From NCBI GenBank assembly GCA_016703265.1, contig JADJCK010000005.1, forward strand, positions 62,001 to 126,000: a stretch of DNA of 64,000 nt, given 5' to 3'. Both the position numbers and the translations under genes were made by a program. How positions within the stretch are numbered: the first letter of the stretch is position 1; each line of letters opens with the position of its first letter. The DNA comes from a bacterium (lineage in GTDB: Bacteria > Krumholzibacteriota > Krumholzibacteriia > LZORAL124-64-63). Shown piece after piece: positions 1 through 8,528 of the stretch. Under the pieces are notes generated by a model. The model was not told where the DNA came from. It searched no databases and was given only the letters and a program-made list of their open reading frames with translations.

Positions 1-1551
1 TCGGGCCTGGTCAACGCCCTGGCGGCCGTGCAGGCCGTTCCGGTCGACCAGCGGCCGGACATCAGCTGGAACGCGGTGCTGCCCGACCCGGCCGGCGACC
101 ATGTGCTGGACCCGGGCCAGGTCAGCCCCATCGCCTTCGAGCTGCGCAATGCAAGCCATGTCGTGACCGGCACCACGGTGACCGCGGGCCTGGCTGTCGT
201 GGCAAACCCGTGGGTGACCGTCGTCGACGGTACCGCGACGTTCCCCTCGCTGGCCGTGAACGACGGCCTGGGCGACAACCTGGCCGACGCGTTCAGCCTG
301 GATGTGGCTGCCGGCGCCCCCCAGGGCTACGTGTTCACGATGCTGCTGACGGTGACGGCGGACGGCGGCTTCCAGCGCACGTTCGACATCGAGTGGTACG
401 TGGGCCTGCCTGCGTTCCGTACGCATGACCTGGGCGGCATCGCGCTCACGGTGACCGACCAGGGCATCATCGGCTACATGTCCGACGCGGGCGTCGAGGG
501 TGAAGGCATGAGCTACCAGGGCGGCGCCGGCGGGCTGTTCCTGGGTTCCTTCTGGGCGGGCACCGACGCCACCTACGTGTGTGCGCGCGACTTCAGCGGC
601 ACCACGCCCGAGACGTTCGAGTGGGTCGTGTCGTCGGCGCCGAACGGTCGCGTGAAGGACCTGGGCACCACCGGTTCGGACCAGACGTTCCAGTCGGTGT
701 TCAGCGACGCCGGCCATGCCGCTCCGAAGCCGCTCAAGGTGGAACAGACGAGCATGACCTTCGCGATGCCGAACAACGACCGCTTCGTCGTCCTCGAATA
801 CCGGATGACGAACAACGGCGCGACGGCGTTGCCGGCCCTGTACAACGCCGTGTTCTGCGACTTCGACATCAACGATTCCGCCGCCAACTTCGGCAATACC
901 GATGTGGCGCGGAAGCTGACCTACATGTACAGCACCGGGGGCCCGTACTTCGGCATCGCGCTGCTCGGCAGCACGCCGACGACGAGCACGCGGCTGATCA
1001 GCAACACGACCTACGTGTACCCGCTCAGCACCATCGACAACGGCAACCGGAACCGCCTCATGCGCGGCACGCTGGGCGTCACTTCGGCGCTCACGGCCGG
1101 TGACTGGTCGGCGGTCACGGCAAGTGTGGCGAACCTGCCCGCCAACGGCGGCCAGGCGATCGTGGCCTACGCCCTGGTCTACGGTGCCACGCTGGCCGAA
1201 CTGGAGCAGGCTGTCGATGCGGCGAACGCGCTGTACTCGCCGGTCGCGCCGGTGACGGGCGACGTGCCGGTGAAGGTGCTGCACCTGGCGCAGAACCACC
1301 CGAACCCGTTCAACCCGAGCACGACCATCGAGTACATGGTGGCGCGCGACGGGCACGTGCAGCTCGAGGTCTTCGACATGGCCGGTCACCGCGTCCGTAC
1401 GCTGGTGAACGAGTCGCTGTCGTCCGGCTCGCACCATGTGACCTGGGACGGCCTGGACGACGCGGGCAACCAGGCGGCATCGGGGACCTACTTCTGCCGC
1501 ATGACGGCGGCGGGAGAGACGTCTTCGCGCAAGATGACGCTGGTGAAGTAG
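1..1551 (+). CDS. Subtilase-like secreted protein, C-terminal part (5' end outside window)
   Basis: The frame is open from the first base, so the gene begins upstream. The first visible residues, SGLVNALAAV, resemble the conserved end of peptidase S8 (subtilisin) domains (GxGxVNAxxAV), so the missing part is probably the protease domain. About 400 residues of beta-rich sequence of no recognised family follow. The last 85 residues or so form a FlgD-like/T9SS-type domain beginning HPNPFNPSTT and ending RKMTLVK, the type that sends proteins to the cell surface in FCB bacteria. The protease assignment rests on the short first motif only; the C-terminal domain is clear. The reading frame is clean to its TAG stop. 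Confidence 0.75.
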   Translation, partial: SGLVNALAAVQAVPVDQRPDISWNAVLPDPAGDHVLDPGQVSPIAFELRNASHVVTGTTVTAGLAVVANPWVTVVDGTATFPSLAVNDGLGDNLADAFSLDVAAGAPQGYVFTMLLTVTADGGFQRTFDIEWYVGLPAFRTHDLGGIALTVTDQGIIGYMSDAGVEGEGMSYQGGAGGLFLGSFWAGTDATYVCARDFSGTTPETFEWVVSSAPNGRVKDLGTTGSDQTFQSVFSDAGHAAPKPLKVEQTSMTFAMPNNDRFVVLEYRMTNNGATALPALYNAVFCDFDINDSAANFGNTDVARKLTYMYSTGGPYFGIALLGSTPTTSTRLISNTTYVYPLSTIDNGNRNRLMRGTLGVTSALTAGDWSAVTASVANLPANGGQAIVAYALVYGATLAELEQAVDAANALYSPVAPVTGDVPVKVLHLAQNHPNPFNPSTTIEYMVARDGHVQLEVFDMAGHRVRTLVNESLSSGSHHVTWDGLDDAGNQAASGTYFCRMTAAGETSSRKMTLVK

Positions 1552-1596
1552 GACGAGTGTGACATTGCCGCCGGCATCGGCGGCGGTGGATGACAA

Positions 1597-1643
1597 AGTG
1601 GCGGGCTGACCTCGCGCCTTGAGCGCTGCGGCAGCCCGCCACT
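1597..1643. repeat. Hairpin with conserved core, copy A
   Basis: A 12-base arm (1597-1608) pairs perfectly with 1632-1643. The loop holds an inner stem GCGCC-TTGA-GCGC. The core matches copies at 3621-3710 and 3781-3840. It lies between two same-strand genes and may terminate transcription of the upstream one, although no T run follows. Confidence 0.7.
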
Positions 1644-1750
1644 CGACTTCCGGGTGCCATCGCCCTCCCCGTGGTGCTGCGGTCTTTACCGCGCCAAAGC
1701 TGCTGCCTATACTCGCGCCGCTGCGGCCCACCACACCTGGGGGGGCAGCG

Positions 1751-2986
1751 ATGGATCGACGACCCCTCATTCGAGGTACCCGCTTGCCAGTCCTGCCGCG
1801 GCAACGCCTCCTGACGACACTGCTCGTGCTGTGGGCCTTTGCCTTCACCAGCTGGCGCGCGCTGCGCGGGCCCAACGATTTCGCCCTGGCCCACTGGCTG
1901 CTCGACTACCGCCTGGGCTTCATCAAGCGCGGCCTGCTCGGCTCGTTCACTTCAGCGGCCACCGCCGGCCGGCCCACCGAGTCCGGTCTCGTCATCGCCT
2001 CGTTCGTGTTGTTCATGATCTCGAGCGCAGCCCTGCTCTACGCATTGCTGCAGCTGGCGGCCCGGGGCCGAAGCGCGGGGGCAACGCTCCTGGCGCTGGT
2101 GCTGGCCGGTTCGCCGCTGGTGGTCATGCATGCGCACCTGGTCGGCTACCTGGACGGTGTCGTGATCGCCATGACCGTCGGCGCCGTCGCGCTGGCCCTG
2201 CGCGGCCGCACGGCGGCGGGCGCCGTCATCATGGCGGTGTCGGTGCTGGTGCACGAGACGACGCTGGTGGTGGGCCTGCCGGCATTCCTGTTTGCTGCGC
2301 ACCGCCGCGGCGGCAACCTGCGCCGCGCCCTGGCGCCCTCGCTCGGAGTGTTCGCCCTCGTGGCCGCCGCGCAGGCCCTGCAGTCGGCAACCGTCGTGCG
2401 CGAGGCCATCACGCTGCGGCTGGCGCCGGTGCCCTGGCTCGACGCGGTCATCCGTGAGTCGCTTCCTGTCTGGCTGACCGATTCGTTCCTCGAGAACCTG
2501 CGCCAATGCGCCGACGGCCTGTGGTCGCGCGCGCTGTGGGCCGTGGCGCCGGTGCTGGTGGCGCCCACGGCGCTGGCTGCTTTCGGGCAGGCCTGGCCGG
2601 CCCTGGGTTCGCGCCGCGATGCTGCCTTCTTCGCAGCCGTCTGCGCTGTGCCGCAGGTGACCCACCTGTTCGCCTGGGACGGCCCGCGCCTGTGGACGTG
2701 GTCGCTGTTCGCGGCGCTGCTGGCCGCCTGGGTGGTCGCGGCGACGGCGGCCGCGCCGGTGCGCGGCGACGAGGCTGCCGCCAGCCGGTGGGGCCGCCCG
2801 CTGGGCCTGGCCTTCCTGGCGGTGCTGCTGCTGAATCTCTGGTTCACCATCCCGCTCATGGACGGCCAGTTCGACCATCTGGCGCGGTCGCAGCGCCTGC
2901 TGCTGCACCTGCCGGTGCTGGCCTATGCCTCGTTCCGGGCCTGGCGGCGGCCCTCTGGCGCCGTCGCTGAAATCCGAGTATTTTGA
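1751..2986 (+). CDS. Polytopic integral membrane protein, unknown function
   Basis: A 411-residue protein with about ten hydrophobic segments and short basic loops. The motif DYRLGFIKRGLLGSF near residue 55 recalls membrane proteins in which an aromatic/basic segment follows the first helix, but I do not recognise a named family. The frame opens further upstream; I chose the ATG at 1751 because the first hydrophobic helix follows about 25 residues later and the extra upstream residues are low-complexity. Glycosyltransferase-like or transporter-like function is possible. Nothing catalytic is visible. Confidence 0.6.
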   Translation: MDRRPLIRGTRLPVLPRQRLLTTLLVLWAFAFTSWRALRGPNDFALAHWLLDYRLGFIKRGLLGSFTSAATAGRPTESGLVIASFVLFMISSAALLYALLQLAARGRSAGATLLALVLAGSPLVVMHAHLVGYLDGVVIAMTVGAVALALRGRTAAGAVIMAVSVLVHETTLVVGLPAFLFAAHRRGGNLRRALAPSLGVFALVAAAQALQSATVVREAITLRLAPVPWLDAVIRESLPVWLTDSFLENLRQCADGLWSRALWAVAPVLVAPTALAAFGQAWPALGSRRDAAFFAAVCAVPQVTHLFAWDGPRLWTWSLFAALLAAWVVAATAAAPVRGDEAAASRWGRPLGLAFLAVLLLNLWFTIPLMDGQFDHLARSQRLLLHLPVLAYASFRAWRRPSGAVAEIRVF

Positions 2987-3093
2987 TCGGGCATACCGCC
3001 GGCGCGCCTGGCCCCGCATCATGACCCGACCCTGCCGACGCGCCCGCTGACGGGATTCCACGTGACTCTTTTCCGGTACAGGAGACGAACGCC

Positions 3094-3609
3094 ATGAAGA
3101 AGACGCTCGTGCTGATGGCCATGGTGCTGCTCGCCATGCCCGCGCTGGCCGCCGACCACCCGCTGAAGACGCCGTCGGGCTGGTTCGACATGTCGAACTG
3201 CGTGTTCTGCAAGAACCTCATCGCCGACCCCGAGCTGCTCCACCACGCCCAGTGGGAGACGCTGCCCACCGCGACCGGCATGGTCATGGTGATGGCGGTG
3301 GAGCCGGAGTGGGCGGCCAAGATGGACAAGGCCAACGCCGCCATGGAAGCGACCGGCGCCAAGCTGCACAGCGGCGAGATGAAGATGGCCGATGCGAAGA
3401 TGTGCGGCTTCTGCACCGCCTACGGCGAGCTGATGATGGGCGGCGTCAAGTTCGAGACCATCAAGGGCGATGTGGCCGACCTCACGCTGGCCAGCTCGAG
3501 CGACGCGAAGATGGTGGAGAAGATGCACATGATCGCCAAGCGGAACACGGACGAGATGGCGATCATGGTGGGCGGGGCCGCGGATCCGCATGCGGGGCAT
3601 AAACATTAG
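3094..3609 (+). CDS. Small secreted protein with two CxxC motifs and His-rich tail
   Basis: A 171-residue protein with a clear signal peptide (cleavage likely after Ala-Leu-Ala-Ala, residue 20). The mature part has C36-x-x-C39 and C104-x-x-C107 and is unusually rich in Met and Lys. It ends in HAGHKH. Paired CxxC motifs plus a His tail suggest binding of a metal such as zinc or copper in the periplasm, or a redox role. No family is recognised, so this is inference. A good ribosome site (AGGAG) precedes the ATG. The gene stands alone, followed by two large hairpins. Confidence 0.7.
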   Translation: MKKTLVLMAMVLLAMPALAADHPLKTPSGWFDMSNCVFCKNLIADPELLHHAQWETLPTATGMVMVMAVEPEWAAKMDKANAAMEATGAKLHSGEMKMADAKMCGFCTAYGELMMGGVKFETIKGDVADLTLASSSDAKMVEKMHMIAKRNTDEMAIMVGGAADPHAGHKH

Positions 3610-3620
3610 GCGCGTTGGTT

Positions 3621-3710
3621 CGACGCCGGGTTGAAACGAAGTCCAGCGGGCTGTCCTCGCGCCTTTGGCGCTGCGGATTGCCCGCTGGACTTCGTTTCAA
3701 CCCGGCGTCG
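3621..3710. repeat. Very long perfect hairpin with conserved core, copy B
   Basis: Arms of 31 bases (3621-3651 and 3680-3710) are perfectly complementary. The 28-base loop holds an inner stem GCGCC-TTT-GGCGC. Such perfection over 31 base pairs exceeds what a terminator needs. The core is shared with copies A and C. It sits 12 bases after the stop of the small secreted protein. Confidence 0.85.
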
Positions 3711-3739
3711 GACAATGCGATGGTTTTCGGAGAAGAGAA

Positions 3740-3753
3740 TTGCGCCGGCGCAA
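3740..3753. repeat. Dispersed palindrome TTGCGCCGGCGCAA, copy 1
   Basis: A perfect 14-base palindrome in the space between two hairpins. The same 14 bases recur at 15622, 45847, 46288, 47137 and 48010. The right-hand flank GTGGGG is shared with the copy at 15622. Confidence 0.85.
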
Positions 3754-3780
3754 GTGGGGCAGACCCGAGGGCCCGTGGGG

Positions 3781-3840
3781 GAAAGAACGGCGGGCTGTCT
3801 TCGCGCTTGGGGCGCGAAGGACAGCCCGCCGTTTTCTTTC
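3781..3840. terminator. Bidirectional terminator-like hairpin, copy C
   Basis: The arms GAAAGAACGGCGGGCTGTC and its near-perfect complement enclose an inner TTCGCGC stem. A T-rich run follows on the right. It lies between converging genes (ends at 3609 and 3861), so it probably terminates both. The core resembles copies A and B. Confidence 0.7.
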
Positions 3841-3860
3841 TGCCGTCGTGCTGGCAGCGC

Positions 3861-6470
3861 CTACTTGACCAGGGTCATACGGCCCGAACGGTCGAAGCCG
3901 TCCGCCGCACGCAAACGGTACAGGTACGTGCCCGAGGCCACCGGGCGGCCATCGTTGCCGGTGCCGTCCCAGTGCGCTGTTTGCGGACCGGCCGGCAATG
4001 AGCCGTCGAGCAGCGTGCGCACGAGGCGGCCATCGACGGTGTAGACCGCCAGCGTTGCGCGCTGCGGGCTCGACATCGTGAAGGCGATGGTCGTCGACGG
4101 GTTGAACGGGTTCGGGCGCGCCGCACCCAGCACCGTGGCCACGGCGGGCACCACCGGTTCGACAGCGCTGACCACCGGCACCTGGCCCTCGGTCACCTTC
4201 AGGGTGATGTCGGCCGGCTTCGGCGTGATCACCTGGTGCAGGCCACTCGGCCAGTAGATGTCGACCTGGTCGACCGTCGTGGCTGCGCCCAGTCCGAAAT
4301 GCTGTTCCAGCGAGGCGGGCGAGCCGCTGCCCGTGGTCACCAGGCGCGACTGGCTGGTGCCGCCGGAGGTGAGCACCACGCGCGCGCCGACAGCGGCGCG
4401 GTTGGGTGCGCTGCCGTTCAGCTGCACCTTGAACCAGCGGTTGCCGGCGCCGAGGCCGTTCTTCATCACCACGTTGGGCAGGCCCACGCGCGGCACGAAG
4501 ATGTCCACGCGCCCGTCGCCGTCGAGGTCGCCGGCGGCTGTGCCATAGCTGCCGGCTTCGGACTCGACCACGCCGGGCATGACCCGGGTGAACGCGCCGT
4601 TGCCGTCACCGAGCAGGATCAGGTCGGGCTGGCCGTTGCGCGCCACGTACAGGTCCAGGTGCGTGTCGTTGTCGAGGTCGGCCCAGGTGGCGCCCCGCGC
4701 CGGGCCGGTGTCGCCCAGGTTGGCGCCGCTGACCAGTTCGTAGTGGAACGGCGTCGAGGCGCGGAAGAGCTTGTCGGCGCCGCCGTCGCTGGCCAGGTAG
4801 AGGTCGAAGTCGCCGTCGTTGTCGAAATCGCCCCAGGCGGCAGCCGTTTCGTTGCCCGAATCGGACAGGCCGCTGCCCGGCGTGGCGTCGTTGAAGCCGA
4901 TGGTCAGGTTCTGGAACATCTGGTTGGCGCCGTAGCGCTTGATCACGAACGGATCGAGCCGGCCGTCGAGATCGCCGTCGGTCCAGGCCACGGTGCCGCA
5001 GTTGCCGGACGCGGACAGGTTGCCGGTCTGCCCGGTGAACAACCAGGCGCCGCCGCCGATGTCGCCGAAGTTGAGCAGCAGCAGGTTCGTCGTCGACACC
5101 GTGTTGTTCTGGAACAGGTAGATGTCCAGCTTCCCGTCGAGGTTGAAGTCGACGAAGTTGGCACCTTCGGCCGGTCCCACGTTGGCGGCGCCGTAGGCCG
5201 TCATGGCGGTGAAGGCGCCCGTGCCGTCGCCGCGCAGCAGCAGGTTGGCCTGGTTCGCGCGCGTCACGTAGGCGTCCAGGTGGCCGTCGCCCGTCAGGTC
5301 GGCCCAGGCCGCGCCCGTGCCCGCGCCCGCGTCGGCGATGGCGCCGGCGGCAATGTCGGTGAAGCCCAGCGCGCCGTCGTTGCGCAGCAGCAGGTCGACC
5401 TCGTTGTTGCGCACCACATGGATGTCCAGGTCGCCGTCCTCGTCCACGTCGACCAGCGTGCCCGCGCGGCTCTGGCCCGCGGTGCCGATGGCGCCGGCGG
5501 TCACGGCTGCGAACGGGCCGTCGGTGTACGTGCCCTCGAAGGTGATCGCGCCACCCACGGCAACGGTCTGCACCTGCGGGCCGGCCGGACCGGTCCAGTA
5601 GGGCGAGGCGGCCCAGGTGACCGTGTACTGGCCGGCGTCGAAGAGGTTGAACGACGCGTCGCCGCTGCCGCTGATGTCGCCGTAGGGGCCGCTCAGTACC
5701 CAGCCCGACTGCAGGCCATCGGGCTCGCAGTCCAGCGTCACGTTGGCTTCGTAGGCGGGCACGGCCCGTGCCGCCTGCAGCACCACGCGCGTGGTGGAGT
5801 TCTGCACCATCATGATGACGTTCAGCAGGCTGCGGTCCCAGGCCGGGTCGAGCGTGAACGTGCGCTCCACATGCTGCGACTGGCCGATGGCCGTGGGCGT
5901 GAACGTCTCGGAGGCGAGCGTCGCCACGACGAAGTTCGGGTGGTAGTGGAAGTCGTCGAGGCAGACCAGGAAGTGTACCGAGTTGCTGCCGGTCACCGCG
6001 GCGGTGAGGTCGGTGTCGAGCACCACCGTGACTTCGTCGCCCCGGATTTTGTAGGTGGCGTTCATCGTCACCGGGCTGCTCGTGCCCAGCTTCGAGGCCA
6101 CGGTCGGCTGGTAGGTGGGGAACATGGAACCGGACGCCTGGCCGCCGACGTAGCTCGCGGTGCCGTCGAACATCACCGACGGGGTGCCGCTGAAGCCGTA
6201 GGTGCTGAAGCGCGTATCGCCGAACGATGTGCGCCAGGGGCTGGTCAGGTAGTAGGTGACGCCAAGGAACCTGTCGCCGTACGTGGTGTGCAGAGTCTCG
6301 AATCCCGCGACCGCGGAAGGGCAGTAGGGTCAGCCATCGGCCGACCAGAGCTCCCCGATGACGGTGCGGTCGGCGGCGTACACGAAATTGGTGGTAGCCA
6401 GGCACAGCAGCATGGCCAGGGTCGCGAGCAGGCCGGCGATCCTCGCGCGGCGATCAGCGTGAGCCTTCAT
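3861..6470 (-). CDS. Predicted selenoprotein: thioredoxin-like N-terminus, FG-GAP repeats, FlgD-like C-terminus
   Basis: Read from the ATG at 6470 the protein has 869 residues: a signal peptide (residues 1-32), then a thioredoxin-like/Omp28-like segment. Codon 47 there is an in-frame TGA (6330-6332) within ELWSADG-U-PYCPSA, so selenocysteine replaces the first Cys of a CxxC motif. Homologous extracellular proteins carry Cys there (family knowledge). A hairpin with a GGUC loop starts 14 bases after the UGA. Downstream are FG-GAP/VCBS-type repeats (many DxDGDGxxD-like calcium-loop motifs, roughly residues 320-700) and a C-terminal NPFNPSTT sorting domain. The frame stays open on both sides of the single TGA. 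Conventional callers would start at the ATG at 6176 and lose the redox site. A -10 box TATAAT lies at 6527-6532. Confidence 0.82.
6295..6332 (-). promoter_or_regulatory. Bacterial SECIS-like element after the in-frame UGA
   Basis: After the UGA (6330-6332) come 17 bases and then a GGUC loop closed by the stem UUCCGC/GCGGGA (6303-6318). A stem-loop immediately 3' of the UGA with GGUC in the loop is the SelB-binding arrangement known from E. coli fdhF, and the spacing is nearly the same as I remember it. The lower stem is weak. Confidence 0.7.
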
Positions 6471-6526
6471 GGGTCGCGTCTCCTGTCGGAATCCGTTACA
6501 AGGCACAGGGAGGCAGTCTGTCTTTG

Positions 6527-6532
6527 ATTATA
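6527..6532 (-). promoter_or_regulatory. -10 box for the selenoprotein gene
   Basis: TATAAT on the minus strand, 57 bases before the ATG at 6470, in the local context GCTATAAT. The -35 box is weak. The same GCTATAAT context precedes the C25 peptidase gene. Confidence 0.45.
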
Positions 6533-6615
6533 GCGGATCAGCGCGCAGGATTCATGTCGAAAATGCACATTCAATAACAATCGATCAGGGCGGCTGGACC
6601 GCGGCCGGCGGCCGA

Positions 6616-6894
6616 TCAGGCCTGCCGCACCAGGTCCGCCTCGACGAGCTGCTCCAGGAACGCCTGCACATCGCCGGCCGCCTGGCCCGGCTCCACCTCG
6701 TACTCGGCGACCAGCGCCTCGACCACCTGGGCCAGCGTGCGGCACCCGTCGCACTGGCGCCAGATGAAGGCGCCGACCTCGTCCAGCGAATGGGTGGCCG
6801 TGCCGGCGGGAGCCATGATGACCAGGCCGGTGCCCACCTCGCGCACGGGGCAGTTCTCGTTCGGGACGAGGATGGCGGAAAGGGCGATCGTCAT
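6616..6894 (-). CDS. PqqD-family peptide-binding protein
   Basis: A 92-residue protein with the PqqD fold pattern: an N-terminal beta part with GTGLVIMAPAGTATHSLDEVGAFIW, then a helical part with a TLAQVVEALVAEYEV pattern. PqqD-like proteins (RiPP recognition elements) bind leader peptides and hand them to modifying enzymes. It is the last gene of a minus-strand group after the S26 peptidase and the HPr-kinase-like gene, only 9 bases after the latter. Stand-alone PqqD proteins with HprK-like kinases recur in RiPP-type clusters. No precursor peptide was identified here. Confidence 0.8.
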   Translation of the reverse strand: MTIALSAILVPNENCPVREVGTGLVIMAPAGTATHSLDEVGAFIWRQCDGCRTLAQVVEALVAEYEVEPGQAAGDVQAFLEQLVEADLVRQA

Positions 6895-6903
6895 CGCGGC
6901 ACC

Positions 6904-7866
6904 TCAGGGAGTCGGGTCCGTGGGCAAGGTCGGGTTCAAAGACAAGGTCGGGTCCAGGGGCAAACCAGCCAACCCGAACCGGGCGGCCAGCAGGGGCCAG
7001 AACCCGGAATCGGGAGTAAACCGCATCACCTTGAGCGTTGTCTCGGCGGCCACCGCGCCGGCCGCATCGATCATCTCCGGCAGCGTCTGCGGCCCGGGCA
7101 CCTGGTCCAGGCCCACGAAGGGGACGATCTCCCCGCCCAGAATCGTCACCGCTTCGGCCGCCAGCACCTCGGCCAGTTCATGGGTGGAACCGTGCTCGAG
7201 CAGCAACACGGCCCGCAGCGGCGCCCGCCCGGGCTTCCGCGCACGGAATAGGCCGTTGAACGGCGTGCCGATGAGGTCCCAGCCGCCGCCGGCGCGCGGC
7301 GCCAGCAGGTTCATCTCGTCGCCCAGCACATGCAGGTGCGAGCTCAGCTTCGCCACCGTCGACTTGCCTGCCTCCGAGGGTCCCACGAACAAAAAGCCCT
7401 GCCCGTCGGCGATGACTGCCGAGGAATGCACGAGCCATGCCGTTTGTTCCAGGCGCCGGCGGGCCGACGCATGGGCCTGATACAGCAACTGTTCGAAGAT
7501 GCGCGTGTAGCGACCGTCGAGCAGCGCCGCCTTCACGTGCACGGCGCCGCGACCGTCGCCCGCGTTATACCAGCCGGTGATGAGCCCGTTGGCGATGTCG
7601 AAGCCGGTGCCTTCCGCACCGGGCATATCGGCAGCGGGCAGCAGGCGCTTGGTGGTCAACAGGGACCGGGGAAACGAAGGGCTGTCGTCGTGCGCGACCA
7701 GCGTCAGCTCCAGCGACACCGGCGCCGGCACCGACGGGTCGGCCGACGGCACGCCGAACCACGTCGCCAGCCCTTCGGCCAGGCCGGGCTGCGGGCAGCG
7801 CAGCGCGATGGCGCTGCCGCCGACGTCGAGGCGGAATTCGGGCACCGTGCGTTCGTCAGCAGTCAT
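6904..7866 (-). CDS. HPr serine kinase-like ATP-binding protein
   Basis: A 320-residue protein with the P-loop GPSEAGKST at residues 162-170, preceded by VHSSA (His147) and followed by LGDEMNLL. This is the arrangement of HprK/P C-terminal-type kinases. The N-terminal 140 residues replace the usual HPr-kinase N-domain. In lasso-peptide and related RiPP clusters such proteins phosphorylate the precursor peptide or act beside PqqD proteins (family knowledge). Its role here is inferred from the neighbours (PqqD, S26-type peptidase, nucleotidyltransferase). The C-terminal 15 residues are Pro/Leu/Thr repeats (DPTLSLNPTLPTDPTP). Confidence 0.75.
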   Translation of the reverse strand: MTADERTVPEFRLDVGGSAIALRCPQPGLAEGLATWFGVPSADPSVPAPVSLELTLVAHDDSPSFPRSLLTTKRLLPAADMPGAEGTGFDIANGLITGWYNAGDGRGAVHVKAALLDGRYTRIFEQLLYQAHASARRRLEQTAWLVHSSAVIADGQGFLFVGPSEAGKSTVAKLSSHLHVLGDEMNLLAPRAGGGWDLIGTPFNGLFRARKPGRAPLRAVLLLEHGSTHELAEVLAAEAVTILGGEIVPFVGLDQVPGPQTLPEMIDAAGAVAAETTLKVMRFTPDSGFWPLLAARFGLAGLPLDPTLSLNPTLPTDPTP

Positions 7867-7881
7867 GCGGTCGCATCACTT

Positions 7882-8361
7882 TCAGTTCGCGTCCTCGTCG
7901 CCGGCCACGCCGAGCAGCGCCCCGCGCCAATGCCGCAGCAGGTTGCGCCACGCGCGCCGCCGCGAACCGGGGTCCGGCAGCGCGCTGCCATCGACGTCGA
8001 TGGCGCCGACCACGCGGCCCACGATCTCCGCGGCCGGGCGCCAGGCGGCGCGGCGGTTCGCATCGCCCATCTCCAGTACGCGCGCGCCCATGCGCAGCAG
8101 TACGCGGTGCGCCACCAGGCGTCCGTCATGTGCCAGCACGGCCACCTGCCCGCTGGCCGCCGCTCCGCCGCCGGCCAGCGGCTCGATCACCAGCGTGCAG
8201 CCTCGCGGCAGGATCGGGTGCATGCTGCCGCTGAGCATGGGCAGGCGCACGTTGCCGCCAGCCGCCTGGGCCTGGCCGGTCAGTGCCAGCCAAGCGTCGA
8301 ACTGCGCGGCCAGCGCGTCGGGGCCTTCTTTATCGACGTTGTTCGCGGATCCGGTGTCCAT
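7882..8361 (-). CDS. S26-family (signal-peptidase-like) serine peptidase
   Basis: A 159-residue protein from the ATG at 8361. The catalytic-serine motif SGSMHP has Ser46, and VAHRVL has His85, which matches the eukaryotic/archaeal-type S26B enzymes where His replaces the bacterial Lys. MGDAN (98-102) fits the conserved GD-N box. No transmembrane anchor precedes the serine, unlike ordinary leader peptidases, so it is probably soluble and may cut or merely resemble a peptide-processing enzyme. It is first in the minus-strand group with the HprK-like and PqqD genes. A longer frame to 8481 exists, but its extra residues look non-coding. Confidence 0.7.
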   Translation of the reverse strand: MDTGSANNVDKEGPDALAAQFDAWLALTGQAQAAGGNVRLPMLSGSMHPILPRGCTLVIEPLAGGGAAASGQVAVLAHDGRLVAHRVLLRMGARVLEMGDANRRAAWRPAAEIVGRVVGAIDVDGSALPDPGSRRRAWRNLLRHWRGALLGVAGDEDAN

Positions 8362-8528
8362 GGCCCTGTGCTTGCAAACTTCGGGACCTGTGAGTGTGTC
8401 CCGGCCCCCGGGGCGCCGGCGGGCGAACGCGTAATCCCCCTTCGCGCGCGCCGATGTTATCATAACCGGCGGCGAAGACATCCTCTTTGACGTCGGGTGG
8501 GGAAGCAGGGGAAGTCGAGGTCGTTCCG

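Noticed and set aside
6330..6332. TGA as an ordinary nonsense mutation or as a split between two genes
   Set aside because: No start codon with ribosome site follows at a suitable place, the frame is conserved on both sides, the TGA replaces a redox Cys, and a SECIS-like hairpin follows. A true nonsense mutation cannot be fully excluded without reads.
4606..6405. 599-residue minus-strand frame beginning MPGYHQFRV, overlapping the selenoprotein gene
   Set aside because: Arg/Pro/Gly-rich out-of-frame reading; the other frame carries signal peptide, redox motif, FG-GAP repeats and sorting domain.
4236..6527. 763-residue open frame on the plus strand opposite the selenoprotein gene
   Set aside because: Antisense shadow of the GC-rich FG-GAP coding sequence; composition is His/Gln/Val/Ala/Gly-biased with no family motif, and it is explained by codon bias of the minus-strand gene.
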